The position numbers were made by a program, and so were the translations under genes. Source: Effrenium voratum (taxonomy: Eukaryota; Sar; Dinophyceae; Suessiales; Symbiodiniaceae). Taken from it: a DNA stretch of 64,000 nucleotides. The notes beneath the pieces are model-generated. The model ran no database searches and was not told the origin of the DNA. It worked only from the letters and a program-made list of their open reading frames with translations. The stretch spans positions 704,548 through 768,547 of the forward strand of contig CAUJNA010001513.1 of assembly GCA_963377175.1 (NCBI GenBank), read 5' to 3'. Of the stretch, positions 47,290 through 56,460 are shown piece by piece. Position 1 is the stretch's first letter, and each line of letters opens with the position of its first letter.

Positions 47290-48200
47290 CGTGGACAGCC
47301 ACTTCTGGGCTCACGCACCCTGGTGGGCTTCTGGACCAGCCAAAATAGCTATATGTGAGATCGCACGCTTGGCATGGACGCCTCATTCTCAAGTCTCTAC
47401 TACTACAACATTTTACTATATTTATGAAAACAAGCATAACGTACAATGTGACTACTTCTGTTAGATTTCATTTAGAAGCACATATACAAAAAATCAACAT
47501 ATTAAAGGAGACACATCCACAAATATATCGCACAGCCTCGTGGGCTTCATGCACTGAAAGAAGTGGTACAGCCACGATGGGCTCTGCAAATTTTTCACAA
47601 TTGCTGCAAGAAGCTCTTTTTTAATACTCTCGCAGCCTGGCGGGTCATGGGTCATGGTAGCCCCTGAAGAGGTTGCGGAAATGGGGCTCGCCGGTGTACC
47701 TGGGCGACAAGTGGTGAAGTTTTGAGTGGCTTGAGATGGAGCCTCGTTCGTGGCTGGGGAAAGAGCCCCATGCATGTGGGTGCACAATTATAGAGCCCCT
47801 TGTGGCTCCGGCTGTGGTGGAGCCCACTGTGGCTGTAGTTATATGGCCTAGATGGCTGTGGTATTAAAATGAGAGAAACGTGGGGGATATAGGTGTATTC
47901 GAATTATAAAGCTGACACCCGAAACTTTAAACACTAAGGTTTTAAACCATGTACCAAGCAAACCTTAAGCCCATGGACCCTCAACCCTCAAACACCAAAA
48001 TACTCAACCCCAACTCTAAAACTGTGTTTGCGGCTTCGCCAGTATCAAATCTACAATTCATGCCGTTAGGTGGGACAGCCATGGTGGCTCTGTGGACAGA
48101 AAATGGCACAGCCATGATGGCTCCAATGCAGAAGAAATGGTACAGCCAAGTGGCTCCAATGCTTGCCAAGGTGCCAGCGAAGGAGATCCTGGCACCTGGT
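47290..48200. other. Spacer with palindromic-motif copies
   Basis: Non-coding between two element genes. It has ACAGCCA...GGCTC motif copies near 47,532, 47,568, 48,073, 48,109 and 48,144, plus reverse-orientation copies at 47,788-47,836 (GAGCCCACTGTGGCTGTA). Confidence 0.5.
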
Positions 48201-49433
48201 CCAATCCTGGGCTTGGTACCCAGCAGAACCACTCCACTTTGTTCTTCCAGGTTGGCTTCCCATCGGCACCCTGGGCGTCCTGGTGCTGCATCTGCTGGAG
48301 ATATTGCTCGCACAGCTGGGTGCAGCGGTCCCACTGGGACCTTTGGTAGGCCGCCAGAAGCTGCATTGCCTTGAGCTTCTGGTGGTACTCTGGCTGCAAA
48401 TAGAGGCGGGCGCTCCGTAGGCTTGGCCTTGGCTGGTGAAACGGGTCTGGCTTTGGCTGCTGCCTTTGGTGGGGTTACTGGTGCGGCCGAAGCTTGGGGT
48501 TGTGTCTGGAGGAGTGGCACATGTGGCGCCCTCGGCTGCGGAACCCGTGCTGGCACTGGCTGGCTGGCGGCAGGGGACTTGGAAGTAAGTCCCTGTAGTG
48601 GCTTCTCCACCTTGGTCTCCGCTGGCTCGGCCTTGGGCAGAGGCTGCTGGTGTAGGTGGCTGGGGGCTGCTGCCCCTGGCTTGGCCACTTGCTGGATCGG
48701 CATGGACGGATGACCTTGGCTGGGGTGCTGGAATGGCTGTGGAGGAGCCATGCCTGCCTGGCCGAAGAACTGCGGCAGCTGTGGCGCACTGGTGGTGGGA
48801 TCATGTGGGGGCATGGTGGTAGTATGGGCTGGATTCCACCAGCAGGATGGACCATTGGAAGTGGTGGGAAGGGTTGGGTAGCAAGAAAGGCATGGCCTGC
48901 ATAGCTGGAAGTGGTTGCTGGAAATGGAATTGGATTGGAGGCTGGGCATGTGATGGGTGAAATAGGAAAGGCTGGGCCGGCTGGGGCAAGGTCGGCTGGG
49001 GCTTGGCTGTTTGTTGCGGTGGTGGCTGCATCCTCGCCTTCTTGGTTGGAGCTCGGCTGGGCAGGCTTGGCTCCTGCTCTGGCTGGGCTTGGGCTTGGAG
49101 AAGCCTGGCCAGGGTTTCCTCATCCTGGAGCCTGGTCATGATCTCGTACGCGCCAGATTGCTGGTCCTCCCTGCGCATCTGGTCTAGCTCGATGGCTTGG
49201 GCTTCCCTGGGCCAGCTGGGCATTGGTGGATGGCTGATGTCTTCTGGCTGGGACGCGGAGGCTTGGGGGTGCTGACTGGTGGCTGCTGCGGCTTGGCCGC
49301 CGGCATGTAGCGGGCACTCCTGGCCATCCACGTGGGTCGCCACGGAACCTGGCGACAACTCGCCAGAAATATGAGAAAATATGGTGCGGTTGGAGTCAGA
49401 TTTGGCCGACTCCGACTTGGCGTCGATATCCAT
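48200..49433 (-). CDS. Pro/Gln-rich protein of the transposon, frame-shifted
   Basis: Starts MDIDAKSESAKSDSN at 49433. An acidic/Gln helix follows (REAQAIELDQMRREDQQ, EIMTRLQDEETLARLLQAQ), then a long Pro/Gln/His region (FLFHPSHAQPPIQFHFQQ, QVAKPGAAAPSHLHQQPLP). After a frame change near 48,400 it ends in a helical part (QPEYHQKLKAMQLLAAYQ, DRCTQLCEQYLQQMQHQD, WKNKVEWF). A further frame change lies near 48,850. The composition resembles a disordered linker or scaffold; no family was recognised. It probably belongs with the CxxC protein downstream in the same transcription unit. Confidence 0.5.
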
Positions 49434-49494
49434 GGCTCGGTCTCGACGCTGAGTGCTACTTGATTTGAGATGTTGTTAGGTCCTTTTATTTTTA

Positions 49495-49690
49495 TTAATG
49501 CCTCCTAATTCTAAACTCAGCTGCTGGTTTTAATCCAGGGACTTTGGAATTTAAATTCAGCGGCTGAATTTAATATGTTTTTGATTTTTAATTCAGCTGC
49601 TGAATTTAATTCATATATATTGGATTTTAAATTCAGCTGCTGAATTTAATTTATGGACATTATATTTTAAATAAGCTGTGTTGAATCTAC
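49495..49690. promoter_or_regulatory. Palindromic AATTCAGCTGCTGAATT repeats upstream of the Pro/Gln-rich gene
   Basis: Three good copies of AAATTCAGCNGCTGAATTT, centred near 49,563, 49,603 and 49,642, and degenerate copies near 49,518 and 49,680, are spaced about 38-45 bp. They sit 60-260 bp upstream of the ATG at 49433. Each is a perfect or near-perfect dyad around CAGCTG. They may be binding sites for an element-encoded or host protein; no function is shown. Confidence 0.55.
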
Positions 49691-50600
49691 GTTGCGTGGT
49701 GTTGATGTTAAACTCACCCTCTGCTGTTTAATGTGAAGACGTTAATTCCAACGAGATATCTGATATTTTTCCTCGGATTAGTCTGCAGTTGTCATTGCAG
49801 CATGTGCATTGAGATTCGTGTGGAACAGAAAATATAGGCTAATTTGTGTCATTGGAGACTTGACTGTTCTTGTGCCTACTTCGATTGCGACTAGAATTCT
49901 TGTGTACATTTGATGGAGGACAGCTTGAGCCTTGGACGTGAAACCCTGAACTTTCTAAACCCTAAAGACCCTTAACCGTAAACGCCCTGATCCTTGACAA
50001 TACTGCAACCTAACCTCGCTGCTGCCTAGAAAGCCCTAAACATCCAGAACCCTATACACGAAACCCCTACTTGAACAGCCACACATGGGCTCCATACTGG
50101 CACAGCATTACATCCCTGTGGAACAGCCACACATGGGCTCCCATGCAGAACGAAAATGAAGCTGTGTTGGACCTTTTCTTTTGTTCAAATATGTTTCCAA
50201 AAACATCTAGGTCTCGGGGATCCATGGTGACACTCCGAATGTAATGCTCAAGGACAGGGCCCCTGTGGTTGATGATGCTATTGGTGAATCTGGCTCAAGT
50301 ATATGTGCCTGCCCTGCCATCTGCCCCAGAGGATGTCGAAATGATATGTTATGTCTGGAGCCGAGAAATCTAGGTACCAGGCTCCTCACTGTCAGCCACT
50401 GGAGTGGGCTCGGTTTGGCCAGAAATGGACTCGGTTGTCGTGACTGTGATTGTTGGTGGCGGCTTGGAGGGAGGGGTGCTCATGGGAGCCATGGTCAGGA
50501 TCCTTGGTAATCCATGGAAGGCGTGGCAGCGTGTGTGCCATGTCTACGGTCTGGGAAAATGTAAACCAAGAGCGCAATAGCCGCCAGCTTGCGCATGATT
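49690..50600. other. Spacer inside the transposon
   Basis: Non-coding. It contains the string CCCTGAACTTTCTAAACCCT-like C/A-rich lines near 49,945-50,070 and motif copies near 50,075 and 50,121. Confidence 0.4.
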
Positions 50601-50620
50601 GATAGCTCAAGGAGTTGGGA

Positions 50621-51448
50621 CGAATGTATGATTTTGGTGCTGGGAAGCACCGTCGCAATGTTCCAATGTAATGCAAAAAAAATGTAGTTCTGCGACATGG
50701 TACAGCCACATTTTGGGCTCACTGCAACATGAAAACTTGCTTCTTGGTACAGCCACATGTTGGGCTCGACGGCCTCTGGGAACAAAGCATGGAACAAGAC
50801 AACTGGAACAGCCACTAGCACTCTGCAAGCATGCAAACGTTTTTTTCCATCCATCATAAAAACATAGCTCCTCCTGGCTGCTTGCGTGGGCTCCTATGGG
50901 CTCATGGCTTTTGGGAGATGCAATCCTTTGGGGAAGCTCCCGAACCATGGTGCCTGGCATTTCTGGCAAACACGGTAGTGGCTGGCCTTCCTCAAATAAA
51001 TGGAGGATGGGCACCCTTTGGTCTGGCATCGGATCTGCCAGCGCCAGGTCCTGGAAATGGCCCGTCATGGTGTCCTGGCTCATGGCTGGCTTCTTGTTGG
51101 GGGCCTCGCCGACGCTGGGCTTCTTCTGGGCCCTGTGGCTGGCAACCTTCATGGCGGCCTTGGTCTTGGGAGCCATGGCTGTATCTGGAGGAGAGCCAGG
51201 TGGGATTGCTTGAGCACTTGGGTCGCAAAGTGAAAACATGCAGCATGGTGGTTCGATTGGATGGTAGCATGATGGGTCAGCCTACACTGTGGCTCTGGAG
51301 GACAAATCTGCTTCCTGGAACAGCCACATGGGCTCACTGCGTTGAATTTCTTCCTAGAACAGCCACCATGGGCTCACTGCATGGAACAGCCATCGAGGCT
51401 CTGCAGACAGGAAGAATGGAACAGCCACTGGGGCTCTGCAGCGCACAT
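50621..51448. repeat. Direct duplication, copy 1 (about 830 bp)
   Basis: Runs from AATGTATGATTTTGGTGCTG to the TGGAACAGCC.ACTGGGG block and matches 51,917-52,778 almost base for base, apart from small indels. Minus-strand frame MAPKTKAAMKVASHRAQKK starts at ATG 51176 in this copy. Confidence 0.8.
50900..51176 (-). CDS. Small Lys-rich protein, copy 1
   Basis: From ATG 51176: MAPKTKAAMKV, QKKPSVGEAPNKKPAMSQDT, MTGHFQDLALADPMPDQRV and PILHLFEEGQPLP. After this the frame runs on through repeat-rich DNA and is less convincing. The basic Lys/Ala/Met N-terminus is typical of dinoflagellate basic proteins by recollection. The upstream AGATACAG|CC could be a splice acceptor, so the ATG may be internal. 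Copy 2 starts at 52487. Confidence 0.35.
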
Positions 51449-51535
51449 GCGTGGGCTCAGCAAAAAAATGTTTTCCGTCAGACAAGCTTCTCTTCCGATC
51501 TGGCCACTCTGGGCCTCTACACCAACTGGAGTCCG

Positions 51536-51781
51536 TCAGGGAACATGTCCCACCAAGCCGCCCCACACATGCAGCACCGACGGATTTCGCGGCGCGAAGA
51601 AAAATCGGACTCCGGCAGCCCTTGGTCGCGCATGTGATCTTCCAGTGGTCGACGACTGGTGCTGCTCCATCCTGGCTGCAACTGGCTTCTTCAAGGGCTT
51701 GGCCTTGGCCTTGGTGGCAGTATTCATTGCCTTGAGGGGGGCATGGGCGTGGGCCTTCATCACCTTGTTCTGGGAGCCCAT
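51536..51781 (-). CDS. Small Lys-rich protein between the duplicated blocks
   Basis: From ATG 51781: MGSQNKVMKAHAHAPLKAMN, TKAKAKPLKKPVAARMEQHQ and SSTTGRSH. The frame then continues into lower-quality sequence (FFFAPRNPSV). The composition parallels MAPKTKAAMKV of the neighbours. Upstream in-frame sequence (SPNTLSSVVSASQLQRSSD) may also be exon, so the start is not certain. Confidence 0.3.
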   Translation of the reverse strand: MGSQNKVMKAHAHAPLKAMNTATKAKAKPLKKPVAARMEQHQSSTTGRSHARPRAAGVRFFFAPRNPSVLHVWGGLVGHVP

Positions 51782-51916
51782 GGCTTGCGATTGGTCTGGC
51801 ACCGAAGCGGGGAGGGGATCGCTGGAACGCTGCAGCTGGGACGCGGACACAACTGAGGAAAGTGTGTTGGGCGAACCTGGGGATGCTAGTGCTGGGACAG
51901 CCACGGAAAGTTCCAC

Positions 51917-52778
51917 GAAATGTATGATTTTGGTGCTGGGAAGCACCGTCGCAATGTTCCAATGTAATACAAAAAAAAGTAGTTCTGCGACATGGTACAG
52001 CCACATTTTGGGCTCACTGCAACATGAAAACTGGCTTCTTGGTACAGCCACATGTTGGGCTCGACGGCCTCTGGGAACAAAGCATGGAACAAGACAACTG
52101 GAACAGCCACTAGGGCTCTGCAAGCATGCAAACGTTTTTTTCCATCCATCATAAAAACATAGCTTCTCCTGGCTGCTTGCATGGGCTCCTATGGGCTCAT
52201 GGCTTTTGGGAGATGCAATCCTTTGGGGAAGCTCCCGAACCATGGCGCCTCGCATTTCTGGCAAACATGGTGGTGGCTGGCCTTCCTCAAATAAATGCAG
52301 AGGATGGGCACCCTTTGGTCTGGCATCGGATCTGCCAGTGCCAGAGGACGTCTGGAGCGTCCTGGAAATGGCCCGTCATGGTGTCCTGGCTCATGGCTGG
52401 CTTCTTCTTGGGGGCCTCGCCGACGCTGGGCTTCTTCTGGACCTTGTGGCTGGCAACCTTCATGGCGGCCTTGGTCTTGGGAGCCATGGCTGTATCTGGA
52501 GGAGAGCCAGGTGGGATTGCTTGAGCACTTGGGTCGCAAAGTGAAAAACATGCAGCATGGTGGTCGTTTGGATGGTAGCATGATGGGTCAGCCTATACAC
52601 TGTGGCTCTGGAGGACAAATCTGCTTCCTGGAGCAGCCACATGGGCTCACTGCATGGAATTGCTTCCTAGAACAGCCGCCATGGGCTCATTGCATGCAAC
52701 TGCACACTTTCACTGGAACAGCCATCGAGGCTCTGCAGACACGACGAATGGAACAGCTACTGGGTCTCTGCAGCGCGG
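51917..52778. repeat. Direct duplication, copy 2
   Basis: Second copy of the 50,621-51,448 block, offset by 1,296-1,330 bp. It differs by a 14-15-bp insertion (GAGGACGTCTGG near 52,343-52,356) and scattered substitutions. Confidence 0.8.
52287..52487 (-). CDS. Small Lys-rich protein, copy 2, frame-changed
   Basis: From ATG 52487: MAPKTKAAMKVASHKVQKK, SVGEAPKKKPAMSQDTM and TGHFQD. An insertion relative to copy 1 then shifts the frame (DVLWHWQIRCQ). In copy 1 the same point reads LALADPMPDQRV. This is probably a broken duplicate. Confidence 0.35.
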   Translation of the reverse strand: MAPKTKAAMKVASHKVQKKPSVGEAPKKKPAMSQDTMTGHFQDAPDVLWHWQIRCQTKGCPSSAFI

Positions 52779-52893
52779 AAACTGAGATGCAACACGATTG
52801 ATTTTTGTCCGAAAACTCCTTGAGCATCGTCTGCTGTGTCGGTGATTGCATGCCATGTGGCATGCTCTGGATCATGATGGACTCCCAGATGGC

Positions 52894-55067
52894 TCAGCTG
52901 GTTTTCTTCTTCTTGGCTTGGTGCTGGGAAGAAGAGCTCGCGCATGGTTCCTCGGTGCTGTAAAGCAATTGGTCGTGGACGGCAACATGGTGGCTATTGG
53001 TCAAGCACGGGATGCGGATCCCGTCCTCCAGCACATAGCTGTGCACCAGGTTGGCTTCCTCGGCCTTGGCTGCTGGCTTGGCCCACCAATATGGGACAAG
53101 GCACCCTGGGTCCTCGCCCTGGAAAGATGTGTTCTGTCGCCAGCTGGTGATGACCCAATGACTTCCAGCATGCTGGATTGCAAGTTTGGGGGGCGCACCT
53201 GGCCCCTTGTGCTTGGCGACCTGCCCCAATGGGATAAGCTTGATGGCGTTCTTTTTCTTGGCTTTGAGGCTGAACAGGCCTTGTGGACTGTGGACGAAAG
53301 CCACGTCCTCATGGTCCACCTCATGATTGGCAATGGCCGAATGCAAGGCCATGGCAACTTTCGATTTCTGGAGCTCGTCCTGGATCATCCTTTGCAAGCT
53401 CCGGCGGGCAAACCTTGGTCTGGGCGACTTTGGCTGGTCTCCATTTCCTCAAACGCTCCAGTGGCACTTGGACAGATTCGTCCGCCTGGAAGATAGGCTG
53501 GTGCCTCATCGTCGCGTGGGAGTCGTCCATGGACTCCAGCACGAACACCTTGGGACCATGGTCTGCGGAGTTGGTGTACCTGGGCAGGCTAGTATATCGC
53601 TGTACGTAAACCCGAAAAGATCTGTGTCTATATATATATATATATGTCCGCACTTATATTGCTGCGAGCAAGCTGCATATTGCCCAACTCCATGCGGTTA
53701 TTCTGCAACAAGGCTATTGCCTTTGGGCTGGCATCCAGCACGCTGGTGACTCCCTGGCTGCTGGCAGGCTCTGGCTTCTTCGCCTGGGCTGCAGTCCCTG
53801 CAGAATCTTGGATCTCGTTGGTGAAAGCTTGGAGGATTTCTTCCAAGCTGGCCCACTGCTTGGCCTCCCTTCCCTGCTTCTGCTTGGAGCAGAGGAAGAG
53901 GGTGGTTCGCACTGCCATCCGGCCGAAAGCTTTCTGGAGCACAGCTTCTGGCCTGGCCTTCATGGCCTTCATCTGCTGCTGCACTCTCCAAGCGTCCTGA
54001 AGCATGGCTTCTGCCTGCTGGACTGCAGGCAGCATCTGGCTCGTTTTCAGTCGCTGGATGTCTGACTGGGTCAAGATCTTGGCAAAGCCATCCTGCGACT
54101 TTGGGGACGTGAGCATGGTAGCCCACAGACTGATGCGTATCATTGGATAGATCTGTGTGGCCACACGGAAGTCCAAAGTGGAAAGCAGTTGCATGGTCTC
54201 TGTGCCAATCTGCAAACTGGCATTGAAGGATTTGGAGAAGCCATTCAAAAAGTGTAAAAATGGAAAGCCTGGCGACCCGCCTCCAAACTTCTGCACAAAC
54301 ATGGCAATGCTGGGGATAGATCTTTGGCAGCTGGTGCTGGCCTGGCTTACCTTCCCGATCGCCTGCTGCATGGTGAGGCCTTGGTCGAAAGCTGTGGCCA
54401 GCTGGAGTGCTACCTCCAGCTCGTTGGCTTGCTTCATGATGGCATTGGTGCTGTTCATGGCAAGCTCGATGAAGGATGGCAGGTGTGGCATGGCCTCCTC
54501 CACCTGGGCCGAGATGACGCACCACGTCCAGCCTTTCTGGATCGTCTCCTGCGTGGGGTCCTTATCCTTCTGCACTATGGCGTGGGTACCCTCTGGCCCC
54601 TCGATGCCGTGCTGGAGGCATCGCAGGAAGGCGATGGTGTGGCTGGCCGACAGGGTGAGGAAACCTGGCAGGCAAGAATATACTTATATTTTACGTTTGG
54701 CACGACGTGGGTGTTCATATACATGTGGGAATGACAGAAAACTTGATGAAAGTCGAGTGGCCCTCTTGGCCAGTCAGTGGTGCTAAGTGGCCGTTGGAGT
54801 TGCTCACCAGCTCCTGGTTGGCGGCCAGCTGGGCACCACGCTTCTCCTCCTGGGTGGCGAGCTGGCAGCATATGGTCGTGCCGTCCAGAATGGATCGCTT
54901 GAAGCCTAGCATCCTTTCTGCCAGCAATCATGGTACCCCACCATGCCCCCACCTCTGTTAGCCGGGTGGCACAGAAGTTGGGATGGCAGCAACACCTGGT
55001 CGTGGGCCAAGCCATGGGCTCGGAGAAGCTGGAGCACGGCCTCCACTTTGTTGTTAAACCCGAGACC
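52894..55067 (-). CDS. Large unknown transposon protein, several exons
   Basis: Exon-like parts are: 55067-54943 (NNKVEAVLQLLRAHGLAHDQ); about 54942-54741 (LAERMLGFKRSILDGTTI, QEEKRGAQLAANQELV); about 54680-53660 (LSASHTIAFLRCLQHGIEG, QKGWTWCVISAQVEEAMPHL, SFNASLQIGTETMQLLSTLD and SDIQRLKTSQMLPAVQQAEA); and 53579-52894 (KVFVLESMDDSHATMRHQP, MIQDELQKSKVAMALHSA, VPYWWAKPAAKAEEANLVHS, ending KKKKTS). Two short introns end TGCCAGG and TGCCCAGG and contain TATATA. Frame changes lie near 54,945 and 53,403. No known domain was recognised; the protein is mainly helical. It is probably continuous with the 180-codon frame upstream through a GC-AG intron. Confidence 0.6.
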
Positions 55068-55192
55068 CTAAAAACGTGATACAACTGGGCGCTGCATGGA
55101 ACAGCCAGACGGGGCTCGGAAGCACACGACTGCACGCGATGCATTTTTCTTCTGGGAGCAGCCGCTGCAGTCTATAGAGTCTGGCATGGTGT

Positions 55193-55735
55193 TCATGCCT
55201 TTGTTTTCTTCACATATGGTCGCTTGCTTTGCTGGGTGGCCTGGGCCGAGTCCTCTCGCAAGTGGATGATGACAGCCTCCAGTTGGGTGGCTTCCAGCTC
55301 GACAGCCAGGTCGGTGCTTCTCGGCCTGCGTCCATGGATCAACACTTCCACTGGGGTGGAACCTACCTGGATGGTGACCACTTCTGGCATGGCGATGCGG
55401 GATGCTTTCCTCTTCTTGGGTGGCGTCGATGGATTTGCAGGGCCATCGTCGAACAGCTGGGCCTGCTCTCCATCGTCTGGCGCGCCTGGGTCGCGCACGT
55501 GGTCCAACTGATGGTTTCTGGCCTGGACCAGTTCCCGCAGGCTAGAGCTGGCATGGATGCTGCTGTTCCTGGCCACCCTGCCTCCTGTCATGAGCTGGAT
55601 TATGGATTGACAGGTTGCCTTCACCCGCAAGTAAGACTTGCCATTGGTGGGCCCTACCAAAATGTAGTCATTGGGTATGGTGACTGCTCGCTCGTCTCGG
55701 TATTGGAGCACCACCTTCTGGCTTATGGTAACCAT
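55193..55735 (-). CDS. 180-aa first protein or exon of the transposon
   Basis: Starts at ATG 55735 (MVTISQKVVLQYRDERAVTI) and continues NDYILVGPTNGKSYLRVKAT, CQSIIQLMTGGRVARNSS and HVRDPGAPDDGEQAQLFDDG. A basic PPKKRKASRI stretch could act as a nuclear localisation signal. MPEVVTIQVGSTPVEVLIHG and KRPYVKKTKA follow before TGA. Family unknown. It is uninterrupted and well coding. Because AAG|GCATGA at its end is a possible GC donor in phase with TTTTAG|GGT at 55,068, it may be exon 1 of the large protein that follows. Confidence 0.6.
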   Translation of the reverse strand: MVTISQKVVLQYRDERAVTIPNDYILVGPTNGKSYLRVKATCQSIIQLMTGGRVARNSSIHASSSLRELVQARNHQLDHVRDPGAPDDGEQAQLFDDGPANPSTPPKKRKASRIAMPEVVTIQVGSTPVEVLIHGRRPRSTDLAVELEATQLEAVIIHLREDSAQATQQSKRPYVKKTKA

Positions 55736-56159
55736 GGCTGGCCTGTGCCTTCAGTGGGGCTGTGAGTTGCAGGGGCTTGCTTCTGGTCCCTGGCAGCAAA
55801 ATATGCAATGCAAGATGGAAACAAAGCCTGGGACAGCCACATGGCTCCACATGCTGTCTTGGTGAAGAATGGAAAATGCTTATTATCGATCATTTCGTTT
55901 TCAATTTTCATCCTTCGTGGCTAAAAAACAAAAAAGGATCAATACATTTCGGCTATGCCTATGACTCCTTTCTGGCACTGGAAGAAAACATTATAATCAT
56001 TTTGTAGAATAGCAGGACGACTTTCCATCCAAAAAGAGAAATCGTGTGGGCAGAATAAAAAAGTGTTACATCCCGAACAGAAATTCGTTTTTGTTTCAGC
56101 TTGGGCTACATATACATTCACCTTGAACACAAGTGTTGCCCTGGTGTATTTTTTTTATT

Positions 56160-56395
56160 ATTTGTTTACACAAAAAATATAACTAGTTAGCGAAAGTGTT
56201 TATCTTATACCGAGTTAGCTAAAAAACTATTCTTTTTATTTACTCCTTTTAATCCTGTGTATATTTTATGCATACTTATATATTGTTGTCACTTACATGT
56301 AACTTGTTAACACATACTTATATTCCTTTATTAACTGCTTATGATGTTCAGATAACACCATAACTCTCTATAAAAAAAACAGCCAATCTAAGTAT
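56160..56395. repeat. Right terminal inverted repeat and subterminal words
   Basis: The inverted repeat itself is 56,359-56,395. Inside it, AACTTGTTAA (56,301) and ATAACTAGTTAG (56,179) correspond to TAACAAGTTA (43,121) and CTAACTAGTTATA (43,153) near the left end. The region is AT-rich and non-coding. Confidence 0.7.
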
Positions 56396-56460
56396 TTTGT
56401 GGTAGGCGCAACACTCTTGCAAGGCCAGGCGCAGATTTCTTTCGGAGACAAAGCGAAACA
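56396..56460. repeat. Continuation of the interrupted GC-rich array
   Basis: TTTGTGGTAGGCGCAACACT, CTTGCAAGG and CAGGCGCAGATTTCTTTCG follow the array consensus exactly where the left part was broken at 43,055. Confidence 0.7.

Larger units (their letters stand above)
47530..55860. repeat. Dispersed palindromic motif ACAGCCA(n)TGGGCTC, about two dozen copies
   Basis: GGAACAGCCACATGGGCTCA-like words recur near 47,568, 48,073, 48,109, 48,144, 50,075, 50,121, 50,700, 50,748, 50,809, 51,318, 51,357, 51,385, 51,418, 51,997, 52,045, 52,100, 52,632, 52,672, 52,718, 52,749, 55,098 and 55,832. The core AGCC.NNNN.GGCT is an inverted repeat, often followed by CACTGCA. Copies avoid the confident coding exons and were not noticed outside the transposon. 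Confidence 0.7.
43056..56395 (-). mobile_element. 13.3-kb DNA transposon with terminal inverted repeats
   Basis: The left end (43,056-43,091) and right end (56,359-56,395, reverse complement) share ATACTTRGATTGGCTG, a T-run and ATAGAGAGTTATG, with one substitution and one extra T. Similar subterminal TAACTAGTTA-like words follow on both sides. The element interrupts a GC-rich array, and TTYGTGGTAGGCGC lies immediately outside both ends in direct orientation. All supported reading frames inside are on the minus strand, from 55,735 to 43,401, and include a DDE-like transposase next to the left end. The superfamily was not determined. CACTA/Tnp2-like and related D-D-E families are possibilities by motif layout, but the flanking repeat is longer than their usual target duplications. 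Confidence 0.8.

Noticed and set aside
47981..48200. C-terminal extension of the Pro/Gln-rich frame
   Set aside because: The translation runs through ACAGCCA...GGCTC motif copies that lie in non-coding spacers elsewhere, so it is read-through.
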